54,652 bases of DNA from an uncultured Prevotella sp. (GTDB taxonomy: Bacteria > Bacteroidota > Bacteroidia > Bacteroidales > Bacteroidaceae): the NCBI GenBank assembly GCA_946415755.1, contig CAMKTS010000021.1, forward strand, positions 1 through 54,652, read 5' to 3'. Numbering within the stretch: position 1 is the stretch's first letter; each line of letters opens with the position of its first letter. The position numbers were made by a program, and so were the translations under genes. Under the pieces are notes generated by a model. That model did not search any database. It saw only the letters and a program-made list of their open reading frames with translations, and had not been told where the DNA came from. Of this stretch, positions 42,606 through 53,200 are shown piece after piece.

Positions 42606-43913
42606 ATGTCTACAGTAGTAAAGGATATCAACGAAAGTTCAGAGAAGATTGACGAAGTAAAGCGCATTGTGAAATACCGTGCATTGGCGCTAGAATACAA
42701 GAAGCAAATACCACAAACGCCACTTACTAATGGTGTGTCGTGGAGGGACTTGCAATTCTCGCAGCCTGAAAACACAGTCAGGATAGGGACTGTATTCAGC
42801 GGTATTGGTGCTATCGAACATGCTTTCCAGCGTCTTGGACTGAAGCATCAGATTATGTTTGCTGGCGATATTGAACCAAAGTGTAAAGAGAGCTATTTTG
42901 CAAACTATGACATTAAGGAAGAAGATTGGTTTACAGATATACGAGACTTCAATGCTAAACGCTATAAAGGGAAAGTAGATTTTGTTATTGGCGGTGCTCC
43001 GTGTCAGGCCTTTTCGATGGTAGGCCATCGGTTGGGCTTTGAAGATGCTCGCGGAACATTGTTCTATGAATTTGCCCGCGTAGTGAAAGAAACGCAGCCA
43101 AAGGTCTTCCTGTTTGAAAACGTGCGCGGACTGCTCAATCACGACAAAGGACGCACTTGGCATGTGATGTACGACATATTCAACGAACTTGGTTACGACG
43201 TAAAATTTCGCGTGCTGAATAGTTGTGACTACGGCATACCACAACATCGCGAACGTGTCTATTGTCTTGGCTTTAAGAAAAAGACCGCGTTTGAATTTCC
43301 TGCACCAATTGAACTGTTATACAAGATGTATGACTTCTTGGAAGACTATATCGACACGAAATATTTCTTGAAAGAAAAGGGCATTAAGTTCGTAACTAGT
43401 CATAAGAACCATGATAAGTTCTACACTCAAATAAACGGAGATATACAACTCTGTCAGAAACGCAATCAGCAGTTCAACTGGCATGGTGACTTTGTTTATC
43501 ACCCCGATTCTGCATTGACACCTACTGATGAGGCTTTCGATGAATTCATTTTTGATGTACGTGACGTTGAGGAGAAATATTATTTGTCAGATAAGGTTGC
43601 TCGTTACGTGTTAGCTGGTGGTACTAAGAACTTCAAGACCTCGACAGAAACGGATCTTGATGTGGCACGTCCACTGTTACAATCGATGCATAAAATGCAT
43701 AGGGCTGGCGTTGACAACTATGTGACGCACAAGGGACGTATCCGTAAGCTGACACCAAGGGAATGCTTGCGCCTGATGGGATTTAAGGATTCATTCAGAA
43801 TAGTTGTTTCGGACACCTCGATGTATCAGCAGGCTGGCAACAGCATCGTTGTCGATGTGCTGATAGCGATATTGAAGCAAATGGATATTACCAAATACGG
43901 AGTTCAATTATGA
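42606..43913 (+). CDS. C5-cytosine DNA methyltransferase (type II)
   Basis: 435 residues from ATG 42606. The frame is open to 42489, but that stretch contains hairpin T2 and no conserved motif. Motif I is TVFSGIGAIEHAF, motif IV the catalytic GAPCQAFSMVG, motif VI FENVRGLL, motif VIII PQHRERVY, and motif X QQAGNSIVVDV. The target-recognition region (about 260-360) differs from enzymes I know, so the site cannot be named. It overlaps the HNH endonuclease by 4 bp (ATGA), which indicates a type II restriction-modification pair. Confidence 0.93.
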   Translation: MSTVVKDINESSEKIDEVKRIVKYRALALEYKKQIPQTPLTNGVSWRDLQFSQPENTVRIGTVFSGIGAIEHAFQRLGLKHQIMFAGDIEPKCKESYFANYDIKEEDWFTDIRDFNAKRYKGKVDFVIGGAPCQAFSMVGHRLGFEDARGTLFYEFARVVKETQPKVFLFENVRGLLNHDKGRTWHVMYDIFNELGYDVKFRVLNSCDYGIPQHRERVYCLGFKKKTAFEFPAPIELLYKMYDFLEDYIDTKYFLKEKGIKFVTSHKNHDKFYTQINGDIQLCQKRNQQFNWHGDFVYHPDSALTPTDEAFDEFIFDVRDVEEKYYLSDKVARYVLAGGTKNFKTSTETDLDVARPLLQSMHKMHRAGVDNYVTHKGRIRKLTPRECLRLMGFKDSFRIVVSDTSMYQQAGNSIVVDVLIAILKQMDITKYGVQL

Positions 43914-44905
43914 TTATTGAGGGGGAGAGTTTTAAGTTCGAAGATACATTCGAAACGCCCATTACAGTAGCCGACAGTTGGGTAATGCCCAAGAACAAAT
44001 TGGGGGATGGTAATGGAGAAGCAAAGCTGTATGTGGGTTCGCGAGACAAAATGGAGTCATTTTTTGGAGAGATTGGCTTCACTGCTACTTGTTTTGTTCT
44101 TCGTCAAGACCTACAGGCCTATATGCTGGCCATTAAATCAGAATATTTAACTCCCTCTCAAGATTATCGGGGTAAGGATGAAATGCGGATGTTGTGGACG
44201 GAGCGGATGGAGAAAATCAATGCGCTGCCATCAGGAATAGTTGTCTTCACTGTTAAAGAACAATCGCAGATTGCAGGTCCACGAGGCTATGTCAACTCAA
44301 CAGACAAAGTTTATAAGTTGATACGTGAAATATCTTTACCGCTTGTGTCCTATATCTCTGCCATGCGACTTGACTACAACGGACAACCGATGTTTTATCT
44401 GAAATTGTTTGCTGACTTCGAGGAAATTGAAAAACGAAAGGCATTTATCGAAAATTATGGCTCTGTCAAACAGGATGAAGAAGAACCTTTTTATGGTGTG
44501 CGGGAAGATTATGTTGAGTCCAAACCTCAAATAAGATATGGACGTGAAGGCCAAGATGAATACCGCAGGAAACTGCTTGAGGAATGCCCGTTCTGTCCTA
44601 TCACAATGATAAACGAAGAGTCACTATTAATAGCCAGTCACATCAAACCTTGGGCAGTATCAGACCAACGAGAGCGTATAGACCCCAATAACGGCTTTAT
44701 ACTGTCGCCACTATACGATAAGTTGTTTGATCGAGGTTATATCACCTTCAGTGATGACAAGCGAGTTACTATTTCCAATTGGCTGTCACGTCAGGTGAAA
44801 GAACGGATAGGTATTAAGGACAATCAAATGTTTCAGTTCCTTCCTTTAAACCCTAAACGAACAAAATATCTTGAATATCATCGAAGTACAGTATTTAAAG
44901 GATAG
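43910..44905 (+). CDS. HNH restriction endonuclease
   Basis: 331 residues. The C-terminal HNH_2-type domain (about 220-330) starts with CPFCPITMIN and carries ASHIKPWAVSDQRER, then DPNNGFILSPLYDKLFD, where the conserved His, Asn and Asp sit. The N-terminal about 200 residues are probably the sequence-recognition and dimerisation part; ITVADSWVMPKNKLG is not a motif I recognise. Translation is coupled to the methyltransferase. This is the usual layout of a type II system whose endonuclease cuts where the partner methylates. Confidence 0.85.
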   Translation: MIIEGESFKFEDTFETPITVADSWVMPKNKLGDGNGEAKLYVGSRDKMESFFGEIGFTATCFVLRQDLQAYMLAIKSEYLTPSQDYRGKDEMRMLWTERMEKINALPSGIVVFTVKEQSQIAGPRGYVNSTDKVYKLIREISLPLVSYISAMRLDYNGQPMFYLKLFADFEEIEKRKAFIENYGSVKQDEEEPFYGVREDYVESKPQIRYGREGQDEYRRKLLEECPFCPITMINEESLLIASHIKPWAVSDQRERIDPNNGFILSPLYDKLFDRGYITFSDDKRVTISNWLSRQVKERIGIKDNQMFQFLPLNPKRTKYLEYHRSTVFKG

Positions 44906-45000
44906 TTGTAATGAGTAGTTGGTGACTATTTAAAAGATGCCAGGCGAGCGACATCTATAATGTCAGGACAACAAATAGGGTTATACGGAATTATTTAATT

Positions 45001-45591
45001 TCACCAATACTCAATCTCCCTGATATTGAGTTCATCAGGCTGTAGGCCATCCACACAATGGAGGTAGCAGAGCACCCAGTTGCCATATTCATCGTATTCG
45101 TAGGTGAGGTCGGAAATCAAGGTGTACTTCGGTGTATCTTGGAACTCTTCCAACTCGTCGCCATAAAAAGCCTGCTCCATGTGAATCAGTTCCCTACGTT
45201 CATTGTAGTCACGCTGCTCTATCCATGAGATGTGACCATCCTTGTATGTATATTCAACGGTATGGGGCTTGAATTCCCGCTGCTCCATTTCCTTGGCTAT
45301 TTCAGTTAACTCCTCTGCATTATAGCGATAAACGTTCCATCTGTCTTCTTGTTGGTCAAGCCCCATGACGGTAACTTCACGTTGTGCGATGCCTTGCTCA
45401 TCGTAATAGGTGTCTCTGCACATATAGAGTTGGAAAGTTATTCCATTGTATTCTGCAGTATGTCCACAATTTTCGCCTTCTGGATTGCAAAGAGCTTTCA
45501 TTGCATCGTAAAGAGGGTGGGAAGAGTCGTAATTCTTCACACGGATATGCTTGAACTTATATGATTTCTTGCTTTGTTCCATCGTAAACAT
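45001..45591 (-). CDS. hypothetical protein
   Basis: 196 residues, not recognised. It starts MFTMEQSKKSYKFKHIRVKN and has no signal peptide or membrane segment. Composition is rich in Tyr, Glu and Asp. The C-terminal part has YD/RHS-like strands (LTYEYDEYGNWVLCYLHC). Its own promoter ends 13 nt before the ATG (MEQ at 45582 is an alternative). It lies alone between the R-M pair and a repeat-rich gap and may be accessory. Confidence 0.65.
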   Translation of the reverse strand: MFTMEQSKKSYKFKHIRVKNYDSSHPLYDAMKALCNPEGENCGHTAEYNGITFQLYMCRDTYYDEQGIAQREVTVMGLDQQEDRWNVYRYNAEELTEIAKEMEQREFKPHTVEYTYKDGHISWIEQRDYNERRELIHMEQAFYGDELEEFQDTPKYTLISDLTYEYDEYGNWVLCYLHCVDGLQPDELNIREIEYW

Positions 45592-45604
45592 TGCTTTGTC
45601 CCTG

Positions 45605-45612
45605 CAAAGGTA
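45605..45612 (-). promoter_or_regulatory. -7 box TACCTTTG of the 196-residue hypothetical
   Basis: Minus-strand TACCTTTG, 13 nt before ATG 45591. Confidence 0.6.
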
Positions 45613-45780
45613 AGCAAAAAAATGAGGAAAAAAGAAATGTTGTCTACGTTTTTCGTAAAAATATTGCTCTGTTGGCTGCTCAGATGTTATTGTGATTTTT
45701 TATTTCTTCACAACATTTGTAAAATATGGTTTAAGCATACATAACATGACCTAAATAGTTTATTATCAGTATGTTAACCT

Positions 45781-46089
45781 ATGTAGGCTGCCTGCATAAG
45801 CCTACATGCAGCTTACATAAATCGCTGTTTTGACGAATGATATTCTACAGATTTGCACGTATCTTGCTGATTATCAAACTGTTCCACGACAGCAACTTTG
45901 TGGGTTACAAACAGTAACCGCGGAGGTTACTGTCAGTAACCATGCAGGTTACCGTGGTAAAGAGCCTACTTACTGATGTGAATGTATGCTTTATTTCAAC
46001 AAGTCAATGGTTGGCGAAGAGGGCAAAAAAAGCTGTTTTTGCCCGTTTTATGTAGGCTGTATGTAGGCTTATACATGCAGCCTACATAA
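45781..46089. repeat. inverted repeats in an 884-bp gap
   Basis: The gap 45592-46475 holds no credible gene but several palindromes: ATGTAGGCT/AGCCTACAT (45781-45807); CAGTAACC-GCGGA-GGTTACTG (45912-45932) and a second AGTAACC/GGTTAC set (45934-45952); GGGCAAAAA/TTTTTGCCC (46021-46044); and TTATGTAGGCTG/CAGCCTACATAA (46048-46089). The ATGTAGGCT word recurs at least five times. Confidence 0.8.
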
Positions 46090-46331
46090 TATAACACGCT
46101 ATTATACAACAGGTTAAGTCGTTTTATGTAGGCTTAACCAATTTTTCAACATTTTTTGTGAACTGGCAAATCGCATCAAGTTCTATTTTTGGTGGCGGGG
46201 GACAGGTGACTGACATACCAGGTGACTGACATACACTCCTCATTTCTTAAGCTTTCCGAAGGTGGCTTGTCTTGAAGTTTTGCGTACGCGTGTTTGCGCG
46301 TGTGTACTTTTAAATAAAAATGTGCTGAATG

Positions 46332-46362
46332 TTTGTAGGTTCAGATTTTTTTTGTACCTTTG
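46332..46362 (+). promoter_or_regulatory. promoter of the secreted repeat-protein genes
   Basis: TTTG (46332-46335) and TACCTTTG (46355-46362), 19 bp apart, with an approximately 110-nt leader before ATG 46476. Confidence 0.7.
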
Positions 46363-46475
46363 CACGGTCAAACATGAAATACGGAGAAAACGGCCGACGT
46401 GCCGTAGTAGGATAAGAGTAACAGACACACAAAAGCAGATAGAAAGAAAAAACAAACACATAAAACCAAATTAAA

Positions 46476-49400
46476 ATGAGAAAAATTTACAAATTAATCA
46501 ACCGACAAAACATGACCAGAAGGCTTACAAGACTCCTTCTGCTTGTTTCAATGCTGGCACTCCCCATAGGGGCGTGGGCAGAAGACTATCACTATCCCAT
46601 CATCGTTGGTGGTGTCCAGGTGACAACCGCAAATGCAGCGAATGTGCTGGACGATGCTGAGACTCCTACCGTTGTATATGACGCAGAGAATCATAAACTG
46701 TCGCTCAGTGACGACGCATCTGTCGGTCAAATCACTTATAGCGGCACGAGTAATTTGACTATTGCTTTTAGCGGAACGTGCTCTATTACAACTGAAGAAA
46801 CATATGCCATACAATATACGGGTTCTGAATCTGATCGTCCAAAGTTGACATTTTCATTAACTAATGAAACTGGATCATTATCCATTAATGGTGAATCTTT
46901 TGTTATAAAGGGCTTTTCAGACGTGGATTTTGGAAATCTCAACCTGGCTTCAACGTATGCTCAAGGCGTATACTATGACACTGATGATTTTTTAATGAGA
47001 GGCCATGATACTCCTCCAAGAGATTTGACAATTACCACTGAGACTTACTATCCCATTTGGATTTATGATCCCTCTCTGAGTAATACTGGTTATAGCCATA
47101 CTCAGCTAAGCGGAGAGTCAACAATAGAAATTGGTGAAGGAACCGTCTCATTCGATGGTAATCATACTATTACAATAAGCAATATTAATTTCCACTATGA
47201 GGGTAACACTCTGATAGTTGTCGGTCCAAGTATGACGGAATTAACCGTTAATCTGGTTGGAGAATCTACTGCAACAAACTGTTCAGTCCTTAGTCTTTGG
47301 GATACGACACCCTTGACATTCACCACCAGCGAAAGTGCTCCAGGTAGCTTAACAGGAAATGATATTGTTTCATGGAATAATTTTGGCAATGGACAGATTG
47401 CTTATCAAAACGGACTTAAGGTTTTTTATGACGTTGAAAACTCATATAAGAAAACCATTTCCACTACTGGCACATATCTCAAGATTGGTAATACTGAGGT
47501 AAGTGCTACTGGAGATATTACTATTGCCGAAGGTACTGCACATTTTGATGCATCTTCCAATACTCTTACGTTAACAGGTGCAACGATAGACGAACAAGGC
47601 GCAGCTGAAAGTACCGACATTCAAGTTTTAGTAGACGACTTAATAATAGAAATTAGTGGTACAAACACGATAAATGGAAATATTACGTATAATGGTTCCA
47701 ACTATCAGTCCTCTAACATCGAAATCAACAAGGCAAGTAATGCAGAATCTGCCAGTCTTACAGTAACTAATGTTGAAGGTTTTTCAAGTTGCACATGGGG
47801 TGATGGCTTATATCTTTCCGCTCTTGATGCCCAGGGCGCAACTATAGATGTACACTATGAGCCTTCTGAGGGCGAGGGAGGATCGATGCAATCCTATTAT
47901 GGAGAGGGGATTGCCGATGTCATTTTCTCAACCACAGGTACCAATGCAATATGGGTGGCAGGTAATATGTCAACAGGAGGTGATATTACGGGCACAGGTA
48001 TTGAGGGTACGGTGACATACAATGCTAATGATAGAATCCTGACGATTGAAAACGCTAGCATTTCAACAAATGATAATTATCCTTCTCCTCTTATTGTCTG
48101 CAACGGTGATTTGACCGTGAATTTGGTCGGAAGGGATAATAACGTCTATTTTAATGGATATTACGGCACATACATCTTTAAGAATAACGCTTCTACGGGC
48201 ACACTGACATTTACTGGTACAGGTTCATTTTCACTTAATACTGATTTTTCAGAAGGAACGTATATAGGCCTTTGCGACGGTTTCAGTACGGTGGATTTCG
48301 GAGATTTGGCATATACCATTAATGCTGATACAAAGTATATTACACCGCTTGATATTTCCACCCCGATGATGAATGTATATGAAGGTAAAATAGAATTTAT
48401 AACTAACGGATACTTGTTTGGAAGTACAACCTATTACAAGATTGTTTATGCAGATGGTTCTGGAAATGGGGAAGAGGTGCCTTTGACAAACTTTGATTGG
48501 AGTAACTTCAATGAGAAAATCACTATCAGCGAACTCACAGGCCCCTGCACTGTATATGCCTATACAAAGTATAAAGAAGAAACAGGTGCTAGCGCAAAAG
48601 CCAAGCTGTTTGGTGTTGCTGATAAGACAATAGCGCTGAATAGCACAACGCTTGATTCCGAATTGAATGTTAGTGATTTCGTAATCGTACCTGAAAATGA
48701 CGCTACGGCTGATGGCGTTAGTCTGATCAACCTGACCATTTTGGAAAGCGATAACAGTAGTGTTGTCGAATACAGCCAAGGTACAGACAAATGGACTGTC
48801 AAAGGTTTAGGTGTTGCCGATCTGACTGTAAGCGCTGCTGTTGAGGGAGAGTCCAACATCACAATCCTTAATCAGAATGGTGAAGTGGTAACGATGACCG
48901 CAAACGTCAAGGTTGTACCTGCAGCTCCAACGCTCACCTCTAACTCTACCTATATTGGTGATCCTATCACGATTACCACAGACGTTGAGGGTGGAACTAT
49001 CTATTACAGTTGGGACGAGACGGATAATGTTGGTACTCTTTATGATGAAACAGCACCTGTTGCTCAGAACGGTACACTCTATGCTTGGGTGAGCTATTAT
49101 GATGCAACGAGTAAGCAGACACTGATCGGCCCCAAGGCACAGCAGGCATTCGAGGTTGTGAACAACATTGCAAATGCTGTTATCGAAGGGTTGGCAGAAT
49201 CTGCCACCTATACGGGTGCTGCGATTACTCCTTCGTTCACCGTCAAGGCTTCCGCTGAGGCAGAGGGCAATCTGACAGCAGGCACAGACTATACCGTTAG
49301 CTACAAACAGGGTGATGATGCTGTAGAGTCGATGATTGATGCCGGTTCTTACAAGATTATGATTACAGGTATTGGCTCTTATGGCGGAACACAGGAGGTT

Positions 49401-50243
49401 GCCTTTAACATTACTCAGGCTACACCGATTATCACCTTCGCACAGGAGAGTTATTCAGCTGTTTTGGGTGAGGAATTCTCATCACCAGCAACTGTCGACA
49501 ACTGGGAGGTCACTCCTTGGCAATCATCGAATGAAGAGGTGGCAATAGTGGCAGACGGCGTGATAACACTTGTGGGTGTGGGCACAACGACGATCACTGT
49601 TACTTATGCCGAAACTGCCAACTACAACAGTACAACCGCCAGCTATCAGCTTGTGGTATCACGTGCTCTGGATGTGGCCTTCGTAGGCAGCAACTCGTGG
49701 GCATCGTATTACGCTACAGAGAATCTGGCTGTTCCTGAGGGCCTGACGGCATACATCGTCAGCGGCGTGAATGGGACGAGTGGGGTAGTGACCGTACAGC
49801 AGGTCGACTACATCCCTGCCGACAACGGCGTGCTGCTGCAGCGCGAAGCGAATGGTGCTGCCGACGGCTATGTGGCTGCACCTTATACTGGCACGACATC
49901 CACGTTTACCAACCTGCTGCAGGGTTCGGCAAGCGAGGTGGCTGTCAGCAGCTTAGCCAGCAGTCCTGTCTATGTGCTCTATAACGATAAGTTCAAGCGC
50001 GCCACGAGTGGAACCATTCCGGCACGTCGGGCCTTCCTGCCGCTGGCTGTTGCCCCGGCAGGTGCTCCACAGCTGATGACGCTGAACGTCATTGACGGCA
50101 TCAGCACAGGCATCAGCACACTGGCAGCCGACGACAATGACGGCAGCTGGTACACACTCGACGGACTCAAACTGGGCGGCAATCCGCAGCGTAAGGGCAT
50201 CTATATCAAGAACGGAAAGAAAGTATTTTTCAATAACAAATAA
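46476..50243 (+). CDS. large secreted Ig-like repeat protein 1
   Basis: 1255 residues. Signal peptide TRLLLLVSMLALPIGAWA (an internal ATG at 46512 could also start). The first about 650 residues are Thr/Ser/Asn-rich beta repeats built on a GGVQVT...A..VL unit that recurs as GNTEVSATGDITI and GNMSTGGDITGTGI. Then come chitobiase-C-like and Ig-like modules (GDPITITTDVEGGTIYYSW; SSNEEVAIVADGVITLVGVG). The C-terminal about 200 residues, starting near WASYYATENLAVPEG, are shared with the next gene. The terminus SWYTLDGLKL...KGIYIKNGKKV is typical of Prevotella exported proteins. Probably surface-exposed; the ligand is unknown. Confidence 0.85.
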   Translation: MRKIYKLINRQNMTRRLTRLLLLVSMLALPIGAWAEDYHYPIIVGGVQVTTANAANVLDDAETPTVVYDAENHKLSLSDDASVGQITYSGTSNLTIAFSGTCSITTEETYAIQYTGSESDRPKLTFSLTNETGSLSINGESFVIKGFSDVDFGNLNLASTYAQGVYYDTDDFLMRGHDTPPRDLTITTETYYPIWIYDPSLSNTGYSHTQLSGESTIEIGEGTVSFDGNHTITISNINFHYEGNTLIVVGPSMTELTVNLVGESTATNCSVLSLWDTTPLTFTTSESAPGSLTGNDIVSWNNFGNGQIAYQNGLKVFYDVENSYKKTISTTGTYLKIGNTEVSATGDITIAEGTAHFDASSNTLTLTGATIDEQGAAESTDIQVLVDDLIIEISGTNTINGNITYNGSNYQSSNIEINKASNAESASLTVTNVEGFSSCTWGDGLYLSALDAQGATIDVHYEPSEGEGGSMQSYYGEGIADVIFSTTGTNAIWVAGNMSTGGDITGTGIEGTVTYNANDRILTIENASISTNDNYPSPLIVCNGDLTVNLVGRDNNVYFNGYYGTYIFKNNASTGTLTFTGTGSFSLNTDFSEGTYIGLCDGFSTVDFGDLAYTINADTKYITPLDISTPMMNVYEGKIEFITNGYLFGSTTYYKIVYADGSGNGEEVPLTNFDWSNFNEKITISELTGPCTVYAYTKYKEETGASAKAKLFGVADKTIALNSTTLDSELNVSDFVIVPENDATADGVSLINLTILESDNSSVVEYSQGTDKWTVKGLGVADLTVSAAVEGESNITILNQNGEVVTMTANVKVVPAAPTLTSNSTYIGDPITITTDVEGGTIYYSWDETDNVGTLYDETAPVAQNGTLYAWVSYYDATSKQTLIGPKAQQAFEVVNNIANAVIEGLAESATYTGAAITPSFTVKASAEAEGNLTAGTDYTVSYKQGDDAVESMIDAGSYKIMITGIGSYGGTQEVAFNITQATPIITFAQESYSAVLGEEFSSPATVDNWEVTPWQSSNEEVAIVADGVITLVGVGTTTITVTYAETANYNSTTASYQLVVSRALDVAFVGSNSWASYYATENLAVPEGLTAYIVSGVNGTSGVVTVQQVDYIPADNGVLLQREANGAADGYVAAPYTGTTSTFTNLLQGSASEVAVSSLASSPVYVLYNDKFKRATSGTIPARRAFLPLAVAPAGAPQLMTLNVIDGISTGISTLAADDNDGSWYTLDGLKLGGNPQRKGIYIKNGKKVFFNNK

Positions 50244-50255
50244 GGAGGAGAAGAA

Positions 50256-53200
50256 ATGATGAAACATAAAATCAAGTATGTGATTGCTCTGGCGTTCATG
50301 CTCCTGTTGTCACAGGGCACATGGGCCGACCCAGCCGTAACAATCATCAAGCAGTTGAATGGCGAGGCCGTTGCTACCACTTCGCCAGGAGAGGTGACAC
50401 CGGTAATAGAAAACGGCAAGTGTATCCTGACAGTGACACCTGCCTATGGTTACTATGTCACGAGTGAGTATATTACCGCCTATTCGGTGGTGACGGGTAA
50501 TGTCGCCCAGGCTCCCCAAAGACGTTCGCCCAACATGGACAACGACCCCATCACGGTAACTGCTATTGGCGACCAGAGTGACCCCAGCGGCGTAACCCAA
50601 TACGAACTCACCATGCCTGCCGATGGCAGCGACGTGGAGGTGACGGTGAACTTCCAGACAACGGTGATGTACGACATCTATATCGGTGGTGTTCAGGTGT
50701 CGCAGTTTAATGCTGCAGATGTCCTGAAAGACGGACATGTAAGCTTCGATGTAGAGAGCAATACGCTGACGCTGAATGGTGCCACCGTAGCCACAGAGGC
50801 AGGAAACGGCATCGATTCGTATATCGACGAGCTGACCATTCACCTTGTGGGTAACAGCACCATGAACCACCAGATATGGATGTCGAACGGAGCAAAGAAG
50901 CTGAAGTTCACTACTTCGGATGAGACACCCGGAAAACTGGCTTTCGCTTCAGATGTGACGAATCCGTATGAGGCATCAGGTGTGAGCTCTTGGAGTAATG
51001 CCACATACCAAAACGGGCTGACGCTGCGGAGGAATGCCGATAACGCCTATATCATTGCCCTCGATATGCCGACACCCAACCTGGCAAATAGCACGGGCAA
51101 GATCTTCTTCCCCGGCGCTACGTTTGCGCTGGCCATAGAGAGCGACAATGCTGGCGACTTCGACATCTACTACAGCATAGGAAATGGCGTGGCCACTAAG
51201 TATACCGAGCCCTTCACCATAGAAGGAACGAGCAACGCAACGATCTATGCATACAGCATTTACCGTCAGTATGCGACAGATGCTGACTACAAGAGCAATA
51301 CCCATAGTTTTTTGATCAGGCGAGTAGACAAGCCGACATTCACCCCCGCAGGAGGAACGTACGACGCGGAACAGGCCGTGAAACTGGAGAATCTGCCGGA
51401 CAATATATCTGCGAACACTTATCCGCAGGTGTGGTATTATTTGGGTGAGAACGAAACCGACTCTGTTCAAGTCACTTCTGCTGAGCAGGATATTCCTGTG
51501 ACAGAATCGACCAAGGTTTGCGTTTATTTCATTGACGAGGATTCCGGCAAGGTGTATAAGAGTGAAGCGGTACAAGCAGAGTATACCATCCGCCAGGAGC
51601 CTGGCTATCACTTCTCTACCAGCCAGACTGGCGATAGCTACTATTCGAGCGGCTCTACGGTATATAACCTGAAGTATGGAGAGGAGAATACACTCCCCTG
51701 GCTGATCAACGTTCCTCAAGGAATGACGATTACATACGCGAGTGAGGATGAGGATGTGGCAACCATCAGCGAGACGGGTGCGATAACGCTGACAGGTGCA
51801 GGACATGTGTGGCTGTCGGCATCGAACGAGGCCACAGAAGCCTATCAGGCTCATACGGAGCGCATCAGGCTGGAAATCAGGCCTACCGACCCGCAGGCCT
51901 CACTGGTGGAGGGTGCCTACTTCACAGGACAGAAGCTGACGCTGATACCTACTGTTGGCAATGGCGACATCTATTATTCGTATGGTGACAACGGTGAGAA
52001 AACACTGTATACTGAGAACGAAGAGATTGAGCTGCCCAAGGGTGTCTACGAGTTCTATACCCGTACCCGCTGTGTAACGGAGGCAGACAATTCGGAAACA
52101 GATTATATGGAGTCGGATGGTAATAGCCACAGATATTATTGCGTATACGACGAGCCGACCATCAGCCACGCCAGCGATACGTATAACGGAACCATCGAGG
52201 TGGAAATCACCAATCTGCCAGAAGAAGGACTGTTCCCTGTGACAGCATATTACTACTTCGACGATGATGAAAACAATGCTGTGGCCTACACGGCCGGCAC
52301 GAAGATTCCCGTTGAAGCGAGCAAGAAGCTGAATGTTTACCTGTATGTAGAGGGTGACTCTGACAAGAAATACAAGACCGAGGTGCTTGAACGGCAGTAT
52401 GTCATCCGCCAGAATGCAGGACTGGCCTTTAGCGCGCAATCGGCAACCTATACAATCGGAGGTGAGAACAACCCCGATATGCCTGCCTTGCAGAATGAGA
52501 ACGAGCTGGACGTGACCTACGAAAGCTCGGATGAGGATGTGGCTACGGTAGATGCTGAAACGGGCGAGGTGACTCCCGTAGGCGTGGGAATTACCACGAT
52601 TACGGCAAGCTCGCCGCAGACGGCAACACTGCAGGCCGGCGAGGCATCGTATATGCTGACCGTCAAGAAGAACCTGGCTCACGAGAGCATCACCGTAACG
52701 GTGGACGACGCAATCTTTACGGGAGAGGCTCTGGAGCCGGAAGTAACCGTGATGGACGGCGAGACGGATATTACAGAATACGTAAATGTCACCTACAGCA
52801 ACAATGTCGAGCCGGGTGAGGCTACAGTAACCATCACACCTAATACTCAGCTGGAGACAAACTTCTACGTGGGTGAGACTACACAGACGTTCAACATCTC
52901 CTATCGTACATTGGAGATAGGAAAGGACGTGACGTTCGCCAGCGGACAGGCGTGGGCTTCGTACTATAACGTAGAGGAGAGCCTGAACCTGCCAGAGGGA
53001 TATATGGCATATATCGTGACGGCAGTGAGCGAGACCGCTGCTACGGTGAAGGCCATCAACTATATTCCTGTGGACGTGCCGGTATTCATCGAGAAGGATG
53101 CTACCGTGACTACTACGGAGAACAGCAGCGCCGAGGGTAACCTCTTGGTAGGAACGACGGAGAGTACCCCCGTCAGCAGTATCCCTGGCGTGGTATATGG

